Shown one piece after another: positions 1 through 5,652 of a stretch of DNA of 5,711 bases. The position numbers and the translations under genes were made by a program. Under the pieces are notes generated by a model, which was not told the origin of the DNA, searched no databases, and saw nothing but the letters and a program-made list of their open reading frames with translations. Source of the stretch: Candidatus Pelagibacter sp. TMED197 (GTDB taxonomy: Bacteria; Pseudomonadota; Alphaproteobacteria; Pelagibacterales; Pelagibacteraceae); contig NHIU01000027.1 in the NCBI GenBank assembly GCA_002169755.1, positions 1 through 5,711 of the forward strand, given 5' to 3'. Every line of letters begins with the position of its first letter. Position 1 is the first letter of the stretch.

Positions 1-32
1 ATATAGATTTTAAAAGATTTACTAATTTTCAT
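1..32 (-). CDS. Possible N-terminus of a divergent gene (partial, unidentified)
   Basis: Reading leftward from an ATG at 32-30, the frame stays open to the window edge and gives MKISKSFKIY. A short Lys-rich start like this could precede a signal anchor. In alphaproteobacteria a TlpA-like thioredoxin gene often lies divergent from argH, which is the only reason for a tentative TlpA idea. Ten open codons prove nothing in such A+T-rich DNA. No Shine-Dalgarno sequence precedes the ATG. The stretch could equally be plain upstream DNA of argH. Confidence 0.3.
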   Translation of the reverse strand, partial: MKISKSFKIY

Positions 33-37
33 ATTAA
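9..37 (+). promoter_or_regulatory. Weak candidate promoter for argH
   Basis: TTTAAA at 9-14 and TATTAA at 32-37 are separated by 17 bases. This would place the transcription start near base 44 and give a leader of about 18 bases before the argH ATG. The -10 hexamer is the same as that of the stronger promoter before metX. The -35 match is only 4 of 6, and such hexamers are common by chance here. It would also overlap the possible leftward gene at 1-32. Confidence 0.25.
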
Positions 38-61
38 TTTAAATTGAAAATAACATAGTTT

Positions 62-1450
62 ATGACAAATAAAAATAAGACAGTTTGGTCAGGGAGATTT
101 AAAAGCTCAATTTCTAAATCATTTCAAAGAATTGGGGCTTCAATAAATGTAGACAAAAGACTCTACGAACAAGATATTTTTGCCTCAAAAATTCATACTC
201 AAATGTTAATTAAGAGAAAAATTATACCTGCTAAAGAAGGTAAAAAAATACTTAAAGGATTAGATAAAATTAAAGGACAGATTAAGAAAGGTAAGTTTGT
301 CTTTAAAGAAAAATTTGAAGATATTCATTTAAATATTGAAAAAAAATTATACGAAATAATTGGTAGTTCAGCAGGCTATATGCACACTGCAAGATCAAGA
401 AATGATCAAGTAGTCACTGATTTTAAGCTTTGGGTTAAAGACTCATCATTAATTTTAATTAAAGAATTAAACGCTTTAATGAAAAATATAGTAAGCAAAG
501 CAGATAAAAATATAAGTACTGTAATGCCAGGTTTTACTCATCTTAAAAATGCACAGCCAGTTTCTTTCGCACATTATCTCTTGGCATATTACGAAATGTT
601 AAAAAGAGACAGAAAAAGATTTCAAAATAATCTAGAATTAATTAATGAGTCGCCTCTTGGAGCTGCTGCTTTATCAGGGACTTCTTATAATATAGATAGA
701 AATTTTACATCTAAAAAATTAGGTTTTAAAAAGCCAACAGATAACTCAATTGATACAGTTTCTGATAGAGATTTTGCAATAGACTTTCTCTACGCTTGCG
801 CAGTATGTGCAATGCATTTATCAAGATTGGCTGAGGATTTAATAATATTAAATTCAGATGCTTATCAACTAGTAAGCTTTAATGATAAAATGTTAACTGG
901 TTCTTCAATCATGCCACAAAAAAAGAACCCCGACCCTGCAGAACTTATAAGAGGAAGAACTGGAATAAATTATGGAAAATTAAATTCTATTTTAACTATT
1001 ATGAAAGGACTTCCAATTTCTTACTTTAAGGATTTACAAGACGATAAAGCATTAGTGTTCGACGGATTTGATACTTTAAAAGATACTTTAATTATGAGCA
1101 ATGAATTAATTAAAAACATTAATCCAAATAAAACTAGAATGTCTAATATGGCAAAAACTGGGTATACCACAGCAACAGATTTTGCAGACTATTTGGTAAA
1201 AGATAAAAAGCTATCTTTTAGAGAAGCTTATAAAATTTCATCAAAAATTGTTAATTATGCAGAAAAAAATAAAAAAAATTTGGATGAGTTAACTTTAAAT
1301 GAAATCAAAAAGTTTTATAAAGACTTAAATAATAATGTTTTAAAAATTTTCAACATAAAAAACTCTATGAATTCAAAAAATTCTTATGGGGGAACATCTG
1401 AAAGAAATATAAAAAATATGATAAGAAAATATAAAAAGGAATTAAAATGA
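62..1450 (+). CDS. argH: Argininosuccinate lyase
   Basis: Cytosolic enzyme that splits argininosuccinate into arginine and fumarate, the last step of arginine synthesis; family members are homotetramers. The 462 residues match the usual length of about 460, so the gene looks intact. Fumarase/aspartase-superfamily signatures are clear: HTARSRNDQ at 108-116, GFTHLKNAQP at 157-166 (H160 corresponds to the catalytic histidine), and GSSIMPQKKNPD at 280-291. S281 in the last motif aligns with the catalytic serine of the flexible loop. The family segment KDLQDDK lies at 323-329 and GGTSERN at 443-449 near the C-terminus. The start MTNKNKTVWSGRF is typical, because the family begins just before a W-GGRF-like segment. 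No Shine-Dalgarno sequence is visible. The stop overlaps the start of the next small gene as ATGA, which suggests translational coupling. It is the first gene of a four-gene chain. Confidence 0.97.
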   Translation: MTNKNKTVWSGRFKSSISKSFQRIGASINVDKRLYEQDIFASKIHTQMLIKRKIIPAKEGKKILKGLDKIKGQIKKGKFVFKEKFEDIHLNIEKKLYEIIGSSAGYMHTARSRNDQVVTDFKLWVKDSSLILIKELNALMKNIVSKADKNISTVMPGFTHLKNAQPVSFAHYLLAYYEMLKRDRKRFQNNLELINESPLGAAALSGTSYNIDRNFTSKKLGFKKPTDNSIDTVSDRDFAIDFLYACAVCAMHLSRLAEDLIILNSDAYQLVSFNDKMLTGSSIMPQKKNPDPAELIRGRTGINYGKLNSILTIMKGLPISYFKDLQDDKALVFDGFDTLKDTLIMSNELIKNINPNKTRMSNMAKTGYTTATDFADYLVKDKKLSFREAYKISSKIVNYAEKNKKNLDELTLNEIKKFYKDLNNNVLKIFNIKNSMNSKNSYGGTSERNIKNMIRKYKKELK

Positions 1451-1557
1451 AATTAATAATTAGTCTCATACTAATAATGTTTATATTAGGATCTTGTGGA
1501 AAAAAATCAGAACCAAAATACCTGGGATCAATTTATAATTTTGCAAAAATAATTTAA
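1447..1557 (+). CDS. lptM: Small LptM (YifL)-type outer-membrane lipoprotein
   Basis: A 36-residue protein. Residues 1-16 form a lipoprotein signal peptide (basic MK, then a hydrophobic run to ILGS), followed by the lipobox cysteine at 17 (LGSC). The mature peptide would be only about 20 residues and begins CGKKSEPKY, close to the CGxKGPLY-like start of the LptM/YifL family. In enterobacteria LptM is an outer-membrane lipoprotein that helps the LptD-LptE lipopolysaccharide translocon mature. Placement supports the call: in other proteobacteria such as Pseudomonas this gene sits just upstream of lysA, as here. Its ATG overlaps the argH stop (ATGA), and lysA follows after 3 bases, so it probably depends on coupled translation. 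It lacks the family's usual GP after CGxK and has a hydrophobic tail (FAKII). Membrane location and role are inferred from the family. Confidence 0.8.
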   Translation: MKLIISLILIMFILGSCGKKSEPKYLGSIYNFAKII

Positions 1558-1560
1558 TAT

Positions 1561-2790
1561 ATGTCTTATATAAGATATAAAAATAATAATCTATTTGTAG
1601 AGAGTGTCTCTGTAAGAAATTTAGCTTCAAAATTGAATACTCCTTTTTATCTTTATTCTGAGGGTAATATTATTGAAAACTACAAATCATTTTCAAGAAG
1701 TTTTAAAAAATCTAAACCATTAATTTGTTTTTCGGTAAAAGCAAATTCAAATATTCAAATTTTAAAAGTTTTAAAAAGGATGGGATCAGGGGCAGATGTA
1801 GTCTCTGGTGGTGAATTACTTAAAGCAATTAAGTCTGGTATAAAACCAAATAAAATTGTTTTTTCTGGTGTTGGTAAATCGGAGGAGGAAATTAGATTAG
1901 CAATTAGAAAAAAAATTTTATTAATAAACGTGGAGTCGGAAAATGAAGCTGTATTGATTAATAAAATTGCAAATAACTTAAAAACGCAAGTTAGTATTGG
2001 TGTCAGACTAAATCCTGATATCAATGCTCCAACACATAAAAAAATTTCAACAGGTAAAGCAGAAGATAAATTTGGTCTATCTAAGACAAATTTAATTTCA
2101 TTTTGTCTCAATATTAAAAAATTGAAAAACTTGAAACTCAACGCAATTAGTGTACATATTGGTAGTCAAATATTAAATGAAAATCCTTTTAAAAATACTC
2201 TAAAAGTTTTAGAAGAAATAATAAAAAAAACAAAAATTTACTTCAAGTTTGTAGATCTAGGCGGTGGATTCGGTATTACTTATAAAAAAAGAGATAAAAA
2301 AATAAATCTAAAAAACTATTCTAATTTAGTCGAAAAATTTAAAAGAAAATATAATTGTAATATTATTTTTGAGTCAGGACGGGCAATAGTAGGCAATACA
2401 GCTATTCTGGTAACTAAAATTCAATATCTAAAAAAAGGTTCCAATAAAACTTTTGCAATTCTAAATGCGGGTATGAATGATTTTATGAGAACTGCTCTTT
2501 ATGATGCCGTTCATAGTATAATTCCAGTAATTAAGAATAGTAAAAAAAATAAAGGGCCTCTAGAATTTGTTGGTCCAATATGTGAGACTACTTGCAAATT
2601 TACTAAATATAATAAATATCAAAAAATTGAACAATCCGATTATGTTGCAATCTCAGATGTTGGAGCTTACGGTGCCTCTTTATCTTCAAACTATAATACT
2701 AAACCTTTAATAGCGGAGATAATTATAAATAAGTCTAAAGTAAGAATAATTAGGAAAAAACAGGATTTAAAAAGTTTGCTCAACCAATAA
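1561..2790 (+). CDS. lysA: Diaminopimelate decarboxylase
   Basis: Cytosolic PLP enzyme that decarboxylates meso-diaminopimelate to L-lysine, the last step of lysine synthesis. It is a fold-type III (alanine-racemase-like barrel) decarboxylase. The 409 residues match the usual length of about 420. Visible motifs: K60 in CFSVKANSN is the PLP lysine, HIGSQ at 199-203, GGGFGI at 234-239 (phosphate-binding Gly loop), ESGR at 271-274 (usually EPGR), CE at 341-342, and DVGAYG at 366-371 with the conserved Tyr370. The family usually has CESxD at 341-345; here it reads CETTC, so the Asp is a Cys. All other hallmarks are present, so I expect an active enzyme. The start fits the family opening (tag-like YxxNNLFVE, then the TPFYLYS strand at 27-33). 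It follows lptM after 3 bases without a Shine-Dalgarno sequence, and its TAA overlaps the next ATG as TAATG. Confidence 0.96.
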   Translation: MSYIRYKNNNLFVESVSVRNLASKLNTPFYLYSEGNIIENYKSFSRSFKKSKPLICFSVKANSNIQILKVLKRMGSGADVVSGGELLKAIKSGIKPNKIVFSGVGKSEEEIRLAIRKKILLINVESENEAVLINKIANNLKTQVSIGVRLNPDINAPTHKKISTGKAEDKFGLSKTNLISFCLNIKKLKNLKLNAISVHIGSQILNENPFKNTLKVLEEIIKKTKIYFKFVDLGGGFGITYKKRDKKINLKNYSNLVEKFKRKYNCNIIFESGRAIVGNTAILVTKIQYLKKGSNKTFAILNAGMNDFMRTALYDAVHSIIPVIKNSKKNKGPLEFVGPICETTCKFTKYNKYQKIEQSDYVAISDVGAYGASLSSNYNTKPLIAEIIINKSKVRIIRKKQDLKSLLNQ

Positions 2791-3497
2791 TGCAATTTAT
2801 AAGATCAGTCTTGTTTACGATATTATTTTATTTAACCTTAATATTAGTTTTTATTATAGCTATACCAACATTAATTTTACCAAGTAAAACTACTTTAATC
2901 TGTGGAAAGATTTTAGCATATATAATTATATTTTTATTAAGGTTTGTATTAGGAGTAAAAGTTACTTTTTCTGGAACAGATAATTTAAAAAAAAATGAAA
3001 AATATTTTGTCGCGAGCGCACATCAATCTTTGCTTGAAACATTTATACTGCAAGCTCCTTTACAATATCCTATTTTTATTCTCAAAAAAGAACTTTTAAA
3101 AATTCCATTATTTGGTTGGTATTTAAAAAAAATTGGTTCAATAGAAATTGTAAGAAATACTACTACAAAAGATAATTTAAATTTTTTTGATAAAATCAAA
3201 AAAAATATTGAAATTAGTAAAAGACCTTTGTTGATTTTTCCTCAAGGTACAAGAGTAAAATTTGGTGAAAGGCTTTCATTTAAAAAGGGTGCCGGTAGGA
3301 TTTATGAAGTGTTAAATTTGCCTTGTATTCCTGTTGCATTAAATACTGGTAAGGTTTGGCCCAAAAATAGTTTTGTAAAATTTAATCACGAAATTAAAAT
3401 ATCTTTTTTGGAACCTATTGAGCCTGGAAAAGATAAAAATGTTTTTCTAAATGATTTAGAAACAAAAATTTATTCTTCTATCGATAATTTAAATTAA
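2790..3497 (+). CDS. PlsC-like 1-acyl-glycerol-3-phosphate acyltransferase family protein
   Basis: Membrane-bound acyltransferase of the PlsC/LPLAT family, probably acylating lysophosphatidic acid or a related lysolipid on the cytoplasmic face. The 235 residues are typical. Residues about 4-30 and 36-58 are hydrophobic and likely membrane segments. The family blocks follow in order: block I at 78-83 (HQSLLE, an HX4E form of the usual HX4D), block II GSIEIVR at 116-122, block III FPQGTR at 150-155 (usual FPEGTR) and block IV IPVALNTG at 180-187. From memory, HQSxxET versions also occur in other proteobacterial members, so it need not be inactive. The start is fixed by the TAATG overlap with lysA, implying coupled translation. 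Its 3' end overlaps the convergent tyrA stop by four bases. The exact substrate (lysophosphatidate, lyso-ornithine lipid or another) cannot be told from the sequence, so no symbol is given. Confidence 0.9.
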   Translation: MQFIRSVLFTILFYLTLILVFIIAIPTLILPSKTTLICGKILAYIIIFLLRFVLGVKVTFSGTDNLKKNEKYFVASAHQSLLETFILQAPLQYPIFILKKELLKIPLFGWYLKKIGSIEIVRNTTTKDNLNFFDKIKKNIEISKRPLLIFPQGTRVKFGERLSFKKGAGRIYEVLNLPCIPVALNTGKVWPKNSFVKFNHEIKISFLEPIEPGKDKNVFLNDLETKIYSSIDNLN

Positions 3498-4399
3498 TTT
3501 TTTTTTCTTCCAAAATCAGGGGTCTCGACATCTTGTCCAGCTTTTATAATTTCTTTTCTTATACTCTTAGTAGAAGAAAATATTTTTAAAAGTTTATCAC
3601 CATTTTTCTCACTAATAGCTTTTTTAAAATCATCAATATTCTTTGAAAATTCATCTAAAATCTTTAAAATATTCTTACTGTTATCAATGAAAATATCCCT
3701 CCACATTAAAGGATCTGAAGATGCAATACGAGTGAAATCTCTTAATCCCCCAGCGCTATATTTAATAATTTCATCTCTAAATTTTTCATCATTATTTATT
3801 GCTGTTTTTACAATGTTATAGGCTACAGCGTGAGGTAAATGACTTGTTAACGCAAGTATATGATCATGTTCATCGATACCCATTAATTTAACTCTGCTTC
3901 CTAAAAACTCCCAAAATTTTTTTAATTTTTCAATTTTATCTTTATTTGAGCTTTTGCTGTCGCAAATAATTGTCCATCTATTTTTGAACAAATCTTTAAA
4001 ACCTGCAGATGGACCACTTTCCTCAGTTCCTGCTATAGGATGGGATGCTATCCAGGAAATATTAGCTAAATTCAAATTTTCAAATATCTTATTTACTTCT
4101 TTTTTTACTGAACCAGTATCAGTAATTATAGCATTCTTTTTAAATCCATCTTTCGCAGATAATAAAACTTCTTTGTAAGAACTTAGAGGAATAGAGAGAA
4201 TTATTAGATCTGAGTCTTTAATTGCAGATTGAATATCTTTTGAAATATTTCCGCATAGATTCTCTTTCTTTATAGTTTCAAGTACATTTTTTGATTTATC
4301 GAATACTGTAACTGTCTTACAAATTTCATTATTATTTATATTTCTCAAAATTGATGAGCCTATAAGACCACAACCTATTATAGTTATTTTTTCAAACAT
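3494..4399 (-). CDS. tyrA: Prephenate/arogenate (cyclohexadienyl) dehydrogenase
   Basis: Oxidises and decarboxylates prephenate to 4-hydroxyphenylpyruvate (or arogenate to tyrosine) with NAD(P), the committed tyrosine step. The 301 residues fit the monofunctional form; there is no fused chorismate mutase and no clear regulatory ACT domain. The N-terminal Rossmann domain has GCGLIG at 9-14, with D34 at the end of the second strand, which suggests NAD preference. The catalytic regions are DTGSVK at 94-99, SHPIAGTEESG at 119-129 (H120 is the expected catalytic His), SHLPHAVAY at 186-194 and DFTRIASSDP at 221-230. R224 in the last motif aligns with the Arg that holds the substrate carboxylate. 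It starts at the TAATG overlap with upstream hisC, so the two are probably co-translated. Pairing of a cyclohexadienyl dehydrogenase with a HisC-type aminotransferase is known in alphaproteobacteria. Whether prephenate, arogenate or both are used is not visible. Confidence 0.95.
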   Translation of the reverse strand: MFEKITIIGCGLIGSSILRNINNNEICKTVTVFDKSKNVLETIKKENLCGNISKDIQSAIKDSDLIILSIPLSSYKEVLLSAKDGFKKNAIITDTGSVKKEVNKIFENLNLANISWIASHPIAGTEESGPSAGFKDLFKNRWTIICDSKSSNKDKIEKLKKFWEFLGSRVKLMGIDEHDHILALTSHLPHAVAYNIVKTAINNDEKFRDEIIKYSAGGLRDFTRIASSDPLMWRDIFIDNSKNILKILDEFSKNIDDFKKAISEKNGDKLLKIFSSTKSIRKEIIKAGQDVETPDFGRKKN

Positions 4400-5475
4400 T
4401 AAATTATTTTCCTTAAAATATTAATAAATTTTTTATTTTCTGAATTATTTCCAATTGTTATTCTTAAAGAATTTTTAATCTTATATACATCCATTTTTCT
4501 TACTAATATTCCCCTTTTAGCTAATGTAAAGAATATTTTTTTTGCATTAACTCTACTTTTATCAAAATTTACCAGTAGAAAATTTCCATAACTTAAATTT
4601 GTTTCTATTCCTAGCTTCTTAAAGTTGTTATAAAAAATTTTAGTCCATTTATTAACGTGTTTAATTTCTTTATTTAACCATTTAACATCTCTAATTGACT
4701 CCACTGCAGCAAATAAAGCAGCTCTATTAATATTGAATGGCGGTTTAACTTTGTTTAATGCATATATCAAATTTTTAGGACCATATCCCCATCCAACCCT
4801 TAATCCCGCAAGACCATAAATTTTTGAAAATGTTCTTGTAATTATAACATTTTTTGAATTTAAGAATAGCTTCATGCCAGGTAAATAATTCTTATTTTTT
4901 ACATATTCGAAGTAAGCATCATCGACAACTAACAATATATTGCTTCTTAACTTTTTTCTTAATACTAATAATTCTTTTTTATTAATAATTGTTCCAGTAG
5001 GATTGTTTGGGTTAGCTAAAAAAACAATTTTTGTTTTTTTGGTAACCTTTGAAAGAATATTATCGACTGATATTTTAAAATTTTTTTCCTTAGCATATTT
5101 AATTTTTGCCCCATAAATTTTGCTATAAATTCTATAAATTATAAAACTAAACTCAGGAACAATTACTTCATCATTTTTTTTAAGAAATGACTTGCATATT
5201 AATTCAAATATTTGATCAGAACCTGACCCTAGTATAATTCTTTCGGGATCAAGTTTAAATTTACTTGCTAGCACATTTCTGAGAAAAATTCCCTCTGAGT
5301 CAGGATATCTTTTTAAATTTTTTGATACTTTAATGAATTCTTTTATTGCCCTAGGGCTTGGGCCTAATGCTGACTCATTAGCTGAAAGTTTAATTTTTAC
5401 AGCTTTTTGCTTAAATAAACTTAATCCAGCAACATACTTTTCTGCATAAATTTTTTTTGGTTTAGGTAAATTCAT
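4399..5475 (-). CDS. hisC: Histidinol-phosphate/aromatic aminotransferase
   Basis: PLP-dependent class I/II (fold-type I) aminotransferase. HisC proteins interconvert imidazole-acetol phosphate and histidinol phosphate with glutamate/2-oxoglutarate; some also transaminate aromatic keto acids. The 358 residues are the usual size. Seen: N-terminal SANESALGPSP at 31-41, GSGSDQI at 83-89, ANPNNPTG at 154-161 (N157 on the cofactor), DDAYFEY at 185-191, TFSKIYGLAGLRVGW at 215-229 with K218 as the PLP lysine, and LRITIG at 337-342 whose Arg binds the substrate carboxylate. The opening PKPKKIYAEKYVAGLS matches the family start, supporting the ATG at 5475. AGAG directly abuts that ATG, too close to act as a normal Shine-Dalgarno site. 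The stop overlaps tyrA as TAATG. This coupling suggests it also makes tyrosine from 4-hydroxyphenylpyruvate; a histidine-only role cannot be excluded. No convincing promoter was found; the divergent leader is A+T-rich. Confidence 0.93.
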   Translation of the reverse strand: MNLPKPKKIYAEKYVAGLSLFKQKAVKIKLSANESALGPSPRAIKEFIKVSKNLKRYPDSEGIFLRNVLASKFKLDPERIILGSGSDQIFELICKSFLKKNDEVIVPEFSFIIYRIYSKIYGAKIKYAKEKNFKISVDNILSKVTKKTKIVFLANPNNPTGTIINKKELLVLRKKLRSNILLVVDDAYFEYVKNKNYLPGMKLFLNSKNVIITRTFSKIYGLAGLRVGWGYGPKNLIYALNKVKPPFNINRAALFAAVESIRDVKWLNKEIKHVNKWTKIFYNNFKKLGIETNLSYGNFLLVNFDKSRVNAKKIFFTLAKRGILVRKMDVYKIKNSLRITIGNNSENKKFINILRKII

Positions 5476-5531
5476 CTCTATAAGTTAATATATAAAAAGC
5501 TTTAGTAATGCTAGTTTCATTGCATATGAAT

Positions 5532-5560
5532 TTGACAAGTTTACGACTATTTAGTATTAA
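5532..5560 (+). promoter_or_regulatory. Strong sigma-70-type promoter for the riboswitch/metX transcript
   Basis: A perfect -35 hexamer TTGACA (5532-5537) is followed after exactly 17 bases by TATTAA (5555-5560), which matches the TATAAT -10 at four of six positions. The predicted start, six to eight bases downstream, is about 5566-5568. That is just before the first paired base of the SAM-II aptamer (5570), so the aptamer would form the extreme 5' end of the RNA. The fit of promoter, start site and aptamer makes this the best-supported promoter in the window. Confidence 0.8.
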
Positions 5561-5569
5561 TCTTGTCAA
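5532..5569. repeat. 8-bp inverted repeat bracketing the metX promoter
   Basis: TTGACAAG at 5532-5539 and its exact reverse complement CTTGTCAA at 5562-5569 are separated by 22 bases, with centres 30 bases (about three helical turns) apart. The left arm contains the -35 hexamer and the right arm covers the predicted start site. It could be an operator read by a dimeric or looping regulator. Several such pairs are expected by chance in a window this size, so only its position makes it notable. Confidence 0.35.
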
Positions 5570-5620
5570 GGCGCTGATTTAACCAAATTGCTGGCGCTTG
5601 ATAAATATAGCTAAATAGGA
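5568..5620 (+). ncRNA. SAM-II riboswitch aptamer (metA motif)
   Basis: S-adenosylmethionine-sensing leader RNA. The conserved SAM-II core is easy to see: GGCGC, then TGATTTAACC (5575-5584), then GCGCT (5594-5598), TGATAAAT (5599-5606) and TAGCTAAATAGGA (5608-5620). P1 pairs 5570-5574 with 5594-5598 (five pairs, one G-U). The H-type pseudoknot P2 can be drawn with CC 5583-5584 on GG 5618-5619, TT 5588-5589 on AA 5613-5614, and GCT 5590-5592 on AGC 5609-5611 with T5612 bulged, matching the known SAM-II fold. The element lies directly upstream of a metX-like gene, a typical SAM-II target in alphaproteobacteria. High SAM is expected to stabilise the pseudoknot and switch the gene off. Confidence 0.93.
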
Positions 5621-5638
5621 GATAGCCCGGTTTAGCTG
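5608..5638 (+). promoter_or_regulatory. Predicted antiterminator pairing in the SAM-II expression platform
   Basis: AGCTAAA at 5609-5615 is perfectly complementary to TTTAGCT at 5631-5637. G-U pairs at 5608/5638 and 5616/5630 extend the helix to nine. The left strand is the 3' strand of the aptamer pseudoknot. The right strand is the terminator loop plus the top of its 3' arm. Without SAM the left strand would be free to invade the terminator; with SAM it is locked in P2 and the terminator can form. This is deduced from base pairing only. Four lower terminator pairs could survive as a pseudoknot. Confidence 0.55.
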
Positions 5639-5650
5639 GGCTTTTTTTTT
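5624..5650 (+). terminator. Intrinsic terminator (SAM-II attenuator)
   Basis: A seven-pair hairpin, AGCCCGG (5624-5630) with CTGGGCT (5636-5642), has one G-U pair and a five-base loop TTTAG. An unbroken T run continues to 5650. It stands out as G+C-rich in this A+T-rich leader and lies four bases after the aptamer and three bases before the metX ATG. It is therefore an attenuator in the metX leader rather than the end of another gene, since hisC runs away from it. Confidence 0.85.
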
Positions 5651-5652
5651 GG

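Noticed and set aside
1755..2141. 128-codon leftward open frame inside lysA
   Set aside because: It lies wholly antisense to a well-supported lysA, has no recognisable motif, and is best explained as a shadow of low-complexity A+T-rich coding sequence.
3486..3506. AATTTAAATT palindrome followed by nine T as a terminator for the acyltransferase operon
   Set aside because: The palindrome is all A/T with no loop and would not form a stable hairpin. The T run is simply the complement of the Lys-Lys-Asn codons at the end of tyrA.
3954..4178. 74-codon rightward open frame inside tyrA
   Set aside because: It is antisense to the conserved prephenate dehydrogenase region (including the SHPIAGTEESG codons) and has no family features or ribosome site.
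5516..5530. TTCAT-5-ATGAA inverted repeat upstream of the metX promoter
   Set aside because: The arms are only five A/T-rich bases, which is expected by chance in this composition.
5476..5531. Promoter for hisC on the reverse strand
   Set aside because: Several A+T-rich -10-like hexamers exist (for example around 5485-5492), but none has a reasonable -35 partner at 16-18 bases, so I could not choose one.
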